Positions 12,201-23,150 of a stretch of 56,631 nucleotides of DNA are shown in pieces. The notes under the pieces are model-generated. The model ran no database searches and was not told the DNA's origin. It saw nothing but the letters and a program-made list of their open reading frames with translations. The position numbers and the translations under genes are program-made. Source of the DNA: Hymenoscyphus infarciens (lineage: Eukaryota > Ascomycota > Leotiomycetes > Helotiales > Helotiaceae); contig LLCB01000352.1 of NCBI GenBank assembly GCA_001414345.1, forward strand, positions 1 through 56,631, written 5' to 3'. Each line of letters begins with the position of its first letter. The stretch's first letter is position 1.

Positions 12201-14544
12201 GTTCTTAGGACTTTTCTAAGTACTTTTATTTATAAGCTTAGTAGAGTACTATTATAGTAGTATATACTAGTAATCTCCTAGTTAAATTATAGTATTTAGA
12301 GAGCTTTTTCTACTCTAAGATATTTTTAGTAAAATAAAAGAGAAGAGGATATTATTTACCTTTTTAAAATAAGAAGAGTATAGCTAGATTATTAAAAAGA
12401 GAGAGAATAAAGTCTATTATTAGAATCGTTTTATTAAGAGGTCTAAATATACTCTTAAGCGCTAATAAAAAGTGCTTAAGAGAGTTAAAAAAGAGCCTTA
12501 TCTAATTAAATTAGTAAGAGATTAAGAAGTAAAAGTAGTACTATACTTACTAAACCGAGTTTAGACTAATTATAAGTAGTATTTATATTATTAAAGTTAA
12601 ACTTATATATATTTTAAAAGTACTTAATCTTAAGCTTTAAAGTAATTACTCTTTAAATACACTTATACTAGGATATCTAATATGTTTTATTAGCTTAGAG
12701 TATAGTAAAGCCTCTAGTTAACTTCTTAAATTTATTATATAATACTATACTTATATATATCTTTTTTATAAAGTTAAAGAGGTATTTAAGAGTATTATAA
12801 ACTTTAAACTCTTATAAAGAGTCTTAGAAGTAGGTGTCTTCTAATTAGTTTATCTTAAACTTAAAATCTATATGTTTTTTAGAAGCTATATCTCTAGTAA
12901 TAAGATAGAGTATATAGTATATATATTAGATTTAGTAGTGCTTAGCCTAGTCTCTTATATTACTTTTACCTAGTACTAAAGTAACTTAGTAAAGTATAAC
13001 GTTATTATTAGATATATTATTTATAGGAAAGTAGCTAATTTTATTAAATATATCTATTAAAAGTAATAAGTATTTATTTAGGATTTTTAGACGTGTTTTT
13101 ATATACTATAATCTTAGAGTATTTTAAGTAAAAAGAGTACTATATTTTTATCTATATAAAGCCCTTTAATTTATTTTATACTAAGTACTACTTCTACTAG
13201 ATTACTAAACTTATAAACTTTATAAGCTATATACTCTAGAATAAAAAGACTATTATCTAACTTCTATCTATTATTAGATATATATATTTTAAACTAGAAT
13301 CTTAATAGATAATACTTCGTTTTAGTAAAACCGTTCTAGTATTATTACTTAACCTAGTTATATAGTATAGAGTATACTTTAGATAGAATATCGTTCTCGA
13401 AGTTATTAAGATATTAAATAAAGATATAAAAGGCCTTATATTTAGTAAAGTATATAAGAAGGTTATAAGAGATAATAAAGTTTATAAATAAAATCTCTAG
13501 ATAGTTTAGAATTAATAGCTAAGTACTTGTTATTAAAGTTAGAATAGATTATATATATAATCTTATACCTTTTTTAAGAGTTTTAGTAAGCTGTATTTAT
13601 AGCTTCTTTAATACTACTTTATCTCTTTTTAGTAGCTATTTAATCTAAGGATTTAATATTAATTCTATAATTCTTAAGAAGGTAAGTAGCTATGATTTTA
13701 GTACTACTATTTATAGTATATCTCTTAGTATAGTACTTATAATACTACTCTTAGTAGCTAGTAGATTTATTATTAAAGAAGAAATTAGTAAGCTAATTAT
13801 ATTATTAGAATTAAAGGTTTCTTATATATAAACTATTTTACGATTCTTATTAATTATATAGAGCTAAATATAGCTAGTTCGAAGTCTTTAAGTAGGCTTT
13901 TTATAGATTTAGAACACTTCTTATAGATCTAAATAAGGTATACTTATATTAGTTACTACTAGCTTAGTTTTAAAGAAGTCCTCTTAAGAGCTTAAAGTAT
14001 TTAAATAAGATAAAATAAGTAATATTAGTAATAATTCTAAAGAAACGTAAGACTAAGAGCTTAATACCTAAGAGAATATAGTAAATTAGTAGAAAGTAAG
14101 ATATAAAAGTAATAAATAAAGAATAAAATCGTAGAAGTAATTAAAAGATCTAAAGTTATTAAACTTTTAAAGTATTAATAATAGTAGTAGGAGTTGTAAT
14201 CTCTTAGTAACTAGTATTAAAAAGAGGTAGGTAATAATTATAGAGGAACTTTAAGATAGATATAAAGAATAAAGATAGAAGACTTTTTAGAGAGAAAGAG
14301 AGAGCCTTTTAAAAACCTTTTTTATATCTAAAGTAATTATAATTAATACTTTTTAATCTATAAATAGATAGCGTATATTTTAACTAATTATAGTATAGCG
14401 TACTAGAACGTATATTAAAGCTAAATTAAATATCTAAAGTCTATTACTTTTAGAATATAATTAAAAATTATTTATACTATAGAATTAAGTTTTAATTATA
14501 TTATTAGAAAGCTTTAGTTTAAGGCTTTCTTTTAAGCTTATATA
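9215..14544. repeat. RIP-saturated repeat block, TE class not identified
   Basis: About 5.3 kb of AT-rich, CpA/TpG-depleted sequence with no open frame. 10024-10560 is another copy of the older repeat at 3466-3960 and 43728-44600. 9900-9955 is a 12-bp minisatellite (unit CTTTTACTTTAT, about five copies). 14330-14544 matches 3960-4130 and is the left flank of the LTR element that follows. The stretch 10900-14300 must hold further degraded elements, but I could not assign them to a class by eye. Confidence 0.65.
9897..9958. repeat. 12-bp minisatellite, about five units
   Basis: Tandem CTTTTACTTTAT units, near perfect, embedded in RIP-mutated repeat DNA. The regularity compared with its surroundings suggests expansion after most RIP had occurred. 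Confidence 0.8.
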
Positions 14545-14899
14545 TGTGACGGCATGCCGTCCTGTATAGCCGAGATTACATGGCATATGCCGTGTTTTAG
14601 TAGTTGTTGTTTTGTATTATCTAATTTAGGAAGGTTACGTACGTTCGTACGTCTGTCTAGACTTTTGGACGTACTTTGTAGGGTTCGGGCTTTTATATTA
14701 GCCGACGTATGTCGTTGTTTGGTTTCGTACCCCTTTTTGTCGTCTGAACCTCTTATATATAGCAGCCTACTCTCCTAGAGTCAGAAAAGGCTAGTTTAGC
14801 CTTTTCTTCTATATTAGAGCCTAGTATCTATATACGTCATTCTACTATACGCACTCCTATATGCCTCTACTGTAGTTATATGTATTTCGTGCTATTATA
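14545..14899 (+). repeat. 5' LTR of the non-autonomous element
   Basis: Starts TGTGACGGCATGCCGTC, containing the 14-bp palindrome GACGGCATGCCGTC, and ends TTTCGTGCTATTATA. Lightly RIP-mutated: it keeps GGCATATGCCGTG where the 3' LTR reads AGCATATACTGTG. A TATATA and AAAAGGC/GCCTTTT inverted repeat occur in the middle; promoter function is inferred only. Confidence 0.85.
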
Positions 14900-15906
14900 T
14901 AAAAAGGCTAAACTCTACTTCGCTGGTAATAGTATTTATAATATCTCTTCAAGCTTTTTATTGCTTTTGTTTTACTTTAGGCCTGAATCGGTCTATTATA
15001 ATAATATCTTTAAATAGCTGGGATTCTAGAGATCTTCTAGACAGCTAGTAATATTAGGGTTTAGTATTGGTTTTAGATAGCTAGTAAAAATCGTGTCTTA
15101 TACGTTATAGGATTTAAATATACTAAGTGTTTAGAATCCTAATAACCCTCTCTATACAGGGACTACTGTACATAGGTTCAGTGAATAAGTTAATATATTA
15201 TAGTTATTGCGAAGGCTTCTGAATCTGCTCTTACCCCCCCCCTTTCTAATATTATGTCAAAGTTCTAAGAAGACCTTAGGTCTCTCTCTGAATTAGTTCC
15301 GCCACGAGGCGTTAAACGACCTTCTAGGGCTACCTCTCTTTTCAAAAGACCCTCTAAACCCTCTCTGATCCTTATACGTAACCGTACGCTGAAATAATAA
15401 GGGCTTAGCCCTTAAAGATAACCTTCTCAAATTTAGACAATATACGGATAATAGGCGGACGAGATGGAGGTAAAGAATATAAAGGATAAAACAATCGGTT
15501 AGATAAGGAGGACAAAATTATAAGTAAACTTCGAAGTTAAAAACACTCCGCCTCCGAACTCTCACTAATCCAACCCTCTTTCGAACCTTCGTTCGAACCC
15601 TTCTTTGCTTTTCAAAGCCCTAATTTAGATCTCTTTCGCTTAAAAGACACTACTGCCTCTAATGCCTTCTTACTACTTTCTAACTCTTAAATCTTAAATC
15701 AGATACAAATTAGTTAAAATATACTTTCTATTAAGACAAAACTTAGAAGCGAGCTCTTAGCTAAGTTATTACTATTAATCTTAACTAAATATTATCTAAC
15801 TCTACTAAGCTTCTCTTAAACCTCTACTAGTAAACGACTAAAAAGACTATGATTACTTGGTTACAAACCGAGTCCTAACCGCTAGTATAAAGGTTAAAAG
15901 AGATAG

Positions 15907-16223
15907 AAGTAGAATTAAGAAGAAGATTACGTTGAAGAAACGTTTACTTTTCAAGTACAGCTATACTCGAAGAGAATCAGAACGCTTCTTCTATATATAG
16001 GACATATACCTTAGCTCTAAAACGCGTCTACTGCTCTTAAGAGACGCTAGAATTATAACCCTAGATAAGGAGAGATACTAAAGTACTAAATATTTAGAAA
16101 CAACTACACTTATCAATATTAGTACTTTAGTTTAAAATACTCCTCCCTCCTTGTCTAATTTAGCTCTAAACTCTCTACAACCTACTAACAACTCTTTTTC
16201 TGAAATCGGAAGATGACGATTAA
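15907..16223 (+). pseudogene. RIP-broken copy of the element's small acidic ORF
   Basis: Corresponds base for base to the 93-codon ORF at 55874-56155 (minus strand). The start codon reads ATA instead of ATG (TpG to TpA) and several codons have become stops, as RIP would produce. The 3' end retains GAAGATGACGATTAAG, the acidic tail and stop. Confirms that the ORF was part of the ancestral element. Confidence 0.75.
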
Positions 16224-17265
16224 GTCCTTAAGTACCTTAAAAGGAATAAGGTAATATAACAACTTTAGTATTAAGTTTATTTAACTAGCTGAAACCCCTT
16301 CTTTTGTTGTTTTGAACTTTAGATAGTATTTTTAAATTTAGTAATAACTCTTTTGACCAGCTGAAACTACTCTTATTATTATCTTGAACTTTAGATAGTA
16401 AGATAACCTCGGTAATAACTTCGCCTTTGACTAGCTAAAACTACTCCTTTTTATTATCCTGAACTTTGAATAGCAAAACTCTTTAACATTCAGTAATAAA
16501 CTCTTTTAACTAGCTAAAACTACCCCTTTTATTATCTCTAGATACTTAGATAATTCAATAAACTTTAGTAATAACTTCGCCTTTAACTAGCTGAAACCCT
16601 ACTAACTCTAATTAGAGTCTTATAGTCTTTATATTCTTTCTTATATTCTTTACTTTCTTACTTTCTTTTACTTCTAGTAGAGCTAGAAGTTCTTTTTTAT
16701 CTAAATTCGACTCGGATACGAATTAGTATACTCTTAAAAGAATAGTAACCTCTTAGCTAAGTTATTACTATCTATAATATTATTGATTTTTTAGTTCCGA
16801 CTTTACTTTAAACTTTTTTAGACCTATACTCTTTTAGTAATTCAAATTAGATACGAATTAGTACGCTCTTGAAGTAAGCTTTTAACTAAGTTATTACTAC
16901 CTCTTAACTAAACGACTTCTAACTCTACTCTAAATTCACCTCTGACCTTTAAACTTTTTAAACTTTTTAAACTTTTAAACTTTAAACTTTAAACTTTTTC
17001 CAATCTACTAGATAGGATTAGACTATACTCTTTTAGCAGATGTAAATGCTTACTTTTAATATTAAAGGATTAGAAACGAAGTCTCTTTATAAGTATCTAC
17101 GAAGTTAATTCGAAGCTAACATCTTACTTATAATAAATTTTAACTAAATAAAGCATCTTTAAACATAGGTACCCTAATTAACCTTCTTACTTATAATAAA
17201 ATCAAATATAATAAATATTATAACACTTATACTATCGCGATTTAACTCTAAATAATAAGAGATAG

Positions 17266-17284
17266 AAGACTTAGGACGAGTCTT
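17266..17284 (+). other. Hairpin before the polypurine tract
   Basis: AAGACT...AGTCTT stem, the RIP-altered form of the perfect hairpin at 54905-54923, followed by a T run, then GAGAGGGGGA and the 3' LTR. Confidence 0.55.
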
Positions 17285-17300
17285 TTTTAAGAGAGGGGGA

Positions 17301-17655
17301 TATAACAGCATGCCGTCCTATATAGCTAAGATTACATAGCATATACTGTGTTTTAGTAGTTATTGTTTTATATTATCTAATTTAGAAAGGTTACGTACGT
17401 CTATATATCTGTCTAGACTTTCAGACGTACTTTATAGGGTTTAGGCTTTTATATTAGCTAACGTATGTCGTTATTCAGTTTCGTACCCCTTTTTATTATC
17501 TGAACCTCTTATATATAGCAGCCTACTCTCTTAGAGTTAGAAAAGGCTAGTTTAGCCTTTTCTTCTGTATCAGAGCCTAGTATCTACATACGTTATTCTA
17601 CTATACGCACTCCCATATACCTCTACTATAGTTGTATATATTTCGTGCCGTTATA
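17301..17655 (+). repeat. 3' LTR of the non-autonomous element
   Basis: Same length as the 5' LTR, beginning TATAACAGCATGCCGTC and ending TTTCGTGCCGTTATA. More C-to-T and G-to-A changes than in the 5' LTR; the differences between the two LTRs are nearly all transitions. Confidence 0.85.
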
Positions 17656-18057
17656 ATATATATATTAATCGAATAAAAATTAAGTATATAAGACCTTATT
17701 TAAATAAATAAAATCGTTTTATAGAAATATATTTAAATTTTAGCGAAAGTAGTATAAAATCTAAATTTTTTAAATATTAATTTAGTTAATTTTTATATAT
17801 AATTAAAAAGTAAAATTTAATAAATTTAATATACTAATCTATTATATTATAGCTTTTAATCTAATATTATTATTATTAAATTAGTACTTAGTATTAATAG
17901 AAATATATCTAGAAATCTATCTTATATAGACTATATTTATTATTTTATATTACTTAGATTAGTTTAAGAGCTATTTATATAATTCTTTTTTTAAAATACT
18001 CTATTTAAATAGATCTATAATTCTAGCTATTTAGTAATATATTTTCTATACTCTATA
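17656..18057. repeat. Right flank of the LTR element, RIP-mutated older repeat
   Basis: Continues the older repeat interrupted at 14544 (compare about 4130-4220: GGATTTTATTTAAGTAAATA against GACCTTATTTAAATAAATA here) and then matches 43120-43190. No gene. Confidence 0.6.
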
Positions 18058-18370
18058 TATAATAGTATACTATCCTAGATAGCTGGGAGTACCTGCTATA
18101 TATAGGGTTTCAGTAGTTATTGTCTTATATTGTCTATTTTAGGAAGGTTACGTAGGTTTAAGCTTTTATATTAGCCGACGTATAACGTTAGTCGGTTTCA
18201 GACCTATTTATATAGTCCGAACCTCTTGTATATAGCAGCTTACTCCTAGAGTTAGAGAGGGATAGTTTTTCCTTTTCTTCTATATTAGAGCCTAGTATCT
18301 ACGTATATTATTCTGCTGAACGCACTTCTATATACCTCTTTTATAGTAGTGTGTATTTCGTGCTATTATA
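18058..18370 (+). mobile_element. Solo LTR with 5-bp target duplication CTATA
   Basis: Begins TATAATAGTATACTATCC, shares the core GGAAGGTTACGTA, AGCCGACGTA, TCTTGTATATAGCAGC and TATTTCGTGCTATTATA with the other LTRs, and is flanked by CTATA at 18053-18057 and 18371-18375. A shorter variant (313 bp) than the 355-bp type. The unoccupied counterpart is near 43170-43190. Confidence 0.75.
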
Positions 18371-19386
18371 CTATATATTATACTTTATAGTTTTAAAAGA
18401 TAAGACTAAAAAGAAGTAGAGTTAAAATCCGAGGTAAAAAGCTTAAATATTTAAGCTTAGTAATACTACGATATTATTATAATATCGATTAAAATACTAA
18501 TAATATAAAGGATAATATTATTAGATATTATAGCATTTAAATAGTATAAATAGTACGTATTAAAGTGGGTTTCTAATAATATATCGTAGTAGTATAATAT
18601 TACAAATACTCTCGACTACACTGGTACTTAAGTACTTCTTTTACATTATTATTAAAATTAAAATTAAAAGTATCTATTCTAGCTCTAAATATTTTTTAAA
18701 ATACTATAGTCAATTATCTAACATAGCCTGCTACTATTGAAGTTTCTTCTACTACTAAACTAGAGCTTCTTAGTTTATTAAAAATAGACAAAGTTGATTA
18801 ACCTCTAAGTGCGATTCACAAAGAGTTACCTGTCTTCTTTTTAGTAGCTAGAGACAGGCATATAGGGCCGAAGTTTGCTGGACATTTGTTTCTATCCTTC
18901 TATGACTTATGATGATTTTCATGAGCAGGCCATTGGAAAATGCGTTTCTATAGCTTCGGAGACTATTACGATATAGTACTCAAGCTACTCTTAACAAAGA
19001 TAATTTGAGGATATATATGCAGTAAGCTTTTCGTGAGACCTCTTTTTTCCCTTGAAAAAGGTATCTCTGGTACGTTTAGATAGTGGCCTCTAGTATAGAG
19101 ATAAAGAAAACATGTCCTTCATAACTCTTAGAAATTACCACTTCTGGTTTTATAATCTTCTCCCGTTTTTCGCTCTAACATAGAGTCATAGACAGAATGA
19201 GTCTGGATCTTAAATGAGACGCATACTTCAAATCTATCACCAAAAGTCCTTTTGAATGCACTGCTCTTAAGCAATATATATGAGACCTCGCTTAAATCCA
19301 CCTATGCTTCAATGTCGACCTTGAATAATCAATAGAACAAAGGACTAGGCAATATGGGACATTAAAGCGATTCATGAATTTGACTG
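18371..19386. other. Transition from repeat to gene block, no gene seen
   Basis: Up to about 18650 the sequence is the older AT-rich repeat (matching 43200-43440, with TATATCGTAGTAGTATAATATT in both). From there composition becomes normal. Only short frames without recognisable content are present before the phosphatase gene. Confidence 0.55.
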
Positions 19387-20238
19387 TCATCTCAAAGGAG
19401 CTTCCAAAACCATTCTGTCTAGTTCCTCTCTTGTCTTCTCCTCATTTCCCGGCATGTACTTAAAGTCATGTAATTCCCATCCGAAGAACCCTCCCTTACT
19501 TTTCCCCATCCCACCACCCGAAAGCTTCGTGCCTTCATATTCAACCATAATCGGGCCGTTCAAAGAACTATCATCACAATCCTCAAGATCGAAAATCCGA
19601 AAATCAGCATTTGCATAGTTACAATTGCCTAAGCCAATCCTTAGAAATCCACCGTGACTGACAACAGCAATCACCTTCTCGGGACGTTTTGCTAGCCATT
19701 TTCGCGCTGCTGCTCCTCTTGCTAATAGTGCGTCTTGGGAGAATTCATATATTCCTGCTTTTGCTGGGAAGATTGGATCAATTTGAGACCAGTCGAAATC
19801 GGGCCATGTCTGTTTAAGCTCTGCAAGGGGACTTCCTATGTCGATGGGATTTTCTGTTGTTTCTTGGAGCTCGGCTATGGGAATAACTGGAATACCCGAT
19901 TTTATGAGGAAGTCAAGGGCTTTATTTGTGGTTTGAAGTGCTCTTTGCAACGGGGAAGTGACAATCAACTCGACTTGCCGTATCAATGGCACGTGATTTT
20001 GTAGGTGTTGTGAAAGTTCTGCACATTCGACCTCCAGACCCTTTCGGGTGAGTGGGGGATCTCGAACTGTGTAGTCTTGTGGGCTCGGTTAGTTGGGGCC
20101 AGTTGTTGAGGTCTAGGGAGACTTATTCGTGACATCTACACGTGATTAGAATAATTTTCAAATCCATTTCAGATACAGGAATTTGGACTCACTATGTAAA
20201 GCTTCTGCATGCCGGATTTGAATGAGAATTGGTGCCAT
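19387..20238 (-). CDS. Histidine phosphatase (phosphoglycerate mutase-like) protein, 244 aa
   Basis: Two exons: 20193-20238 and 19387-20075. Exon 1 opens MAPILIQIRHAEALH, giving the RHx signature of the histidine phosphatase superfamily (His10 is the expected phospho-acceptor). The intron (20076-20192) starts GTGAGT, has ACTAAC before its end and closes in CACAAG; splicing yields HNYTVRDPPLTRKG, the usual second block. Further motifs are TSPLQRALQT and VVSHGGFLRIG (second catalytic His). Exon 2 alone lacks the RH motif, so the spliced model matters. Length and layout fit small fungal branch-1 phosphatases of unknown substrate, probably cytosolic since no signal peptide is seen. Its start is 370 bp from that of the HET gene, transcribed divergently, so they may share a promoter region. 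Confidence 0.85.
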
Positions 20239-20607
20239 TCTCAAATGAGTTGCGGCTAAGATCAGTATGAGATTGAATTTCGAAAACGATAGCGGGACCG
20301 AGACCATGAGAACACTTGGAATCGTCTGATGAGCGTAGGGTAATTATGATGTGGGTATCTTGCTGTCAAAATAGGAGGAAAAAATCCATGTCTCTTTCTT
20401 GAATTTTCCGTGTTGAAGGAAGATGTTTTGCACTCTGAATTTTGGACCGGGTTGCGGCTGAGGACTGCGATCTCTTGGTGTCATGCGGTTGGTGGAAACT
20501 TTATAATCTAAATATAGCTTCAACTGACAACTTCCGAGTCTGACCTCGGTCCAAATATTATCTTCTCTTACATTTTATTGTACATAGCTAGGTATAATTA
20601 CGGCACC

Positions 20608-22492
20608 ATGGCTGAGTTTGGCCTCGAAAACGGGTCACTATGCACCCCATCAAGCGATATCTACAAATATACTCCCGTCGACAGCGAAGCAAACGAAATT
20701 AGAGTTGCCCATATTCTGCCAGGAAGCACAAAGGATCCCTTACTTTGTCAACTGAGAAGTGTACTTCTCCGTGAAAATCCGACATACGAGGCACTCTCCT
20801 ATACCTGGGGTACTCAAACGGACTGCGTTGAAATCTCGATTGATGGGAAAAAAGCTTCTATTTCAGAAAATCTCAACTCGGCACTTCGACGGCTTCGATT
20901 GGTAGATAAGGTTCTCACAATATGGGTTGATTCAATCTGTATAAATCAAAATGACCTTGTTGAGAGAAGTGCACAAGCTTCAAGGATGAGATTTATATAT
21001 CGGCAAGCATGTTCAGTTTCTGTTTGGCTTGGTAATGAAGACGAGGAGAAAGAGGACGGTATTTTGGCAGCCACACTTCTCCAAGATCTTGACATGGCCA
21101 CCGAAGAGACGTTCAACGATATTGGTAATCCAACAAGGTTCATACAATTAGAAGCACTCAAAAGGCTTTTTCGTCGCCCTTATTGGTAAGTGAGACTCTC
21201 GAGGAATATCTCCATATTTTGGTTGTTTGGAGTCGAAAACACTTGAATATGTCTCAAAGAAGTAAACTGATTCCGCGATCATTGGGTACAGGTTTAGGAT
21301 CTGGGTGGTTCAAGAAGTGACATGCGGACAATCCGTCATTGTGTATTGGGGGGATCAACACTCGATGCCATGGACACGACTCAGGGAACTCAGCTCAAGG
21401 CTTGAAGCGAGAACGGGGGACCTCAATTTGCACTATCCGGACGACCCAACTTCAGTCTTTAGTCTCTCTTCAGGTGGCCCAAAAAGTCTGCAACTGACCC
21501 GAAGGCCAGGCAAAGAGGGCGAACCACCTCTTCTCGACTTATTGTACACACATATGGGCAAACTCTCAACCCTTTCTTTAGACAAAGTTTACGCACTTGT
21601 CGGGATTTCTAGCTCTCGACACACTTTTGGACCTATAGACTATACCCGCTCCATCGTGGACACTTTTATTCACACAGCTCGACATATTATCACTACTTCC
21701 CGCAATCTAGACGTTATATGTGTTTGTCAAAACGAGGATGTAATACACAAGCTTCCTAGTTGGGTACCAGACTGGGAACGGCGGCTCAAACACCCAAAAC
21801 ACCGAGTAATAGGTTTACAAATTCGCGATAATCCGTCATTTCGGGCAGCGGGAGATGACTCTACTGCCATTGTCTCGTTCTCCAATGATAGTCAAATTTT
21901 GACTGCCCGAGGAGTTATTGTTGATACCATCGAGGTCGTGTCTAGTGAATTCTGGAAGGACAGCGCGCACGATGACGATAAGAAACTCATTGATACTTTG
22001 CAAGCCTTCATGGAGTGGTGGTCTTTATACACAGATTATAAAGGCAGAGATACATCTGTCGAAGAGTTCAACCGTTCTTTCTGTGGGGGTTCTTGGGCGG
22101 CATCATATGACATCCACCACGATAAACGGGTAGAAATGTTTTGCCGCCTCTTCAAAGAATTGCTCCCGAGTGTTGAATTCCCATCTGCGCCGTCTTTTCC
22201 GGGGGCTTCAATAGAAAACATCGAAGCCCAGCGCTCTACTGTGTCGGGAGCAAGTCTAAGAATGCATAATAAGCGTTTTGCTCTTTCTAGAAACGAGAAA
22301 TTGGCTTGTTTGGCACCAGCAAAGACACAGCGAGGTGATTTTATATGTCTACTTTTGGGCTGCAACTACCCCGTTTTGCTACGAAAAGTAGAATATCATT
22401 ATATCCTCATTGGTGAGATTTATGTTGATGGTATTATGTTTGGCAAGACAAGCTGTGAAGGGAAAGATTTGGTAGATTTTCAAATACACTAG
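20608..22492 (+). CDS. HET-domain (heterokaryon incompatibility) protein, 592 aa
   Basis: Two exons, 20608-21185 and 21292-22492, joined over a 106-bp intron (GTAAGT...TACAG). The HET domain spans residues about 57-205 with its three conserved blocks: YEALSYTWG (60-68), IWVDSICINQND (105-116), and RRPYWFRIWVVQEV, which is created by the splice. The remaining 390 residues have no repeat or NACHT region, only the usual degenerate tail (SWVPDWE, LTARGVIVDTI). HET proteins take part in nonself recognition and cell death after hyphal fusion; which partner this one reads is not visible. The start was set at the ATG at 20608 (ACCATGG context), since the upstream in-frame codons have no ATG. The frame is open throughout. 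Confidence 0.92.
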
Positions 22493-22585
22493 CTAGTCAA
22501 TCTAATGATGCTTGGTTATCGTGTTCCAGAGCATACATGACGAGTTGAAGTAACGAACAGTGAACACCCTTCCTTCCCCCACCCA

Positions 22586-23150
22586 CTAAGTGTAAAACTC
22601 GGGAGCATGTTTGAAGGAAAAGGAAGTTTCCTTGTCATGACCAAACACCGGCTCCCCCTTCGTCCTTTTGGCCAGCCCATGAATCCAATCATCATGATCC
22701 CTCGCTTGCCATCTTATTTCCCATTAGCCTCACATCTCAACACCCGCCTCTTTCAAAAGCTGAATAACATACCTTGCAGATGACTAGCCTCATAATTCTC
22801 CTTCATATGTTACTGATCCCCCGTTTAAATCTACATCCCACTCACCTCAAGATTAACAAGCATAACACAAAGTCCCGGCGTATGACCCTTCGCCAATTTC
22901 ATCTTAATACCCTCAAAAATCTCAAACTCCTCCCTTGAAAAGGTCTTCCAATTCAAATTAAACTTCAGATAGTGAGGCGTGTAAACCACATCATCACTCC
23001 TGGTAGCCACAGACTAAAAAGCACGTTTCAGCTCCAACTCGTGAGTCCAGCTTTCTACATCCGTGTCAACAAAGTATTCTAGTCCACCAGCGTGAAAAAA
23101 GGGCTTTCAAATCTTCCACTTTGCTCTTTGTATCGCCCTACTAGCACATT
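22586..23150 (-). pseudogene. Decayed metallo-beta-lactamase-fold lactonase-like gene
   Basis: On the minus strand the sequence reads SKVEDLKALF, then HAGGLEYFVDTDVESWTHEL, then DDVVYTPHYLKFNLNWKTFS, EEFEIFEGIKMKLAKGHTPG and finally RDHDDW and FGHDKETSFSFKHAPEFYT before a TAG at 22586-22588. This is the pattern of the AhlD/AttM-like lactonase branch of the MBL superfamily. It is broken: stops inside the conserved body, two of them at Trp positions (TGG to TAG), further TAA stops, and a deletion with frameshift that removes the expected HxHxDH metal-binding motif directly before HAGGLE. No start or 5' third can be found up to 23280. It lies tail to tail with the HET gene (94 bp apart). Non-functional as an MBL enzyme. 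Confidence 0.8.

Larger units (their letters stand above)
14545..17655 (+). mobile_element. Complete non-autonomous LTR retrotransposon, RIP-mutated (3111 bp)
   Basis: Two 355-bp direct LTRs (14545-14899 and 17301-17655) flank a 2401-bp interior, with ATATA duplicated at 14540-14544 and 17656-17660. A purine run (GAGAGGGGGA) precedes the 3' LTR. The interior lacks reverse transcriptase, integrase or protease and is too short for them; it corresponds along its length to the nearly unmutated copy at 54889-56631 (reverse complement), including a small ORF relic (15907-16223) and a tandem array (about 16275-16610). RIP is moderate, heavier in the 3' LTR than in the 5' LTR. It sits in an older repeat whose unoccupied copy is at about 4124-4140. 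Confidence 0.85.

Noticed and set aside
7425..14544. AT-rich block as a centromere or mitochondrial insertion
   Set aside because: It is made of RIP-altered transposon copies with CpA/TpG depletion and no mitochondrial genes; centromere function cannot be judged from sequence alone.
20578..20607. Earlier start of the HET gene
   Set aside because: The upstream in-frame codons begin with TTG and contain no ATG before 20608, which has a good ACCATGG context.
22586..23150. Horizontal transfer of a bacterial lactonase gene
   Set aside because: The family is widespread in fungi, and the relic is too decayed to place in a tree by eye.
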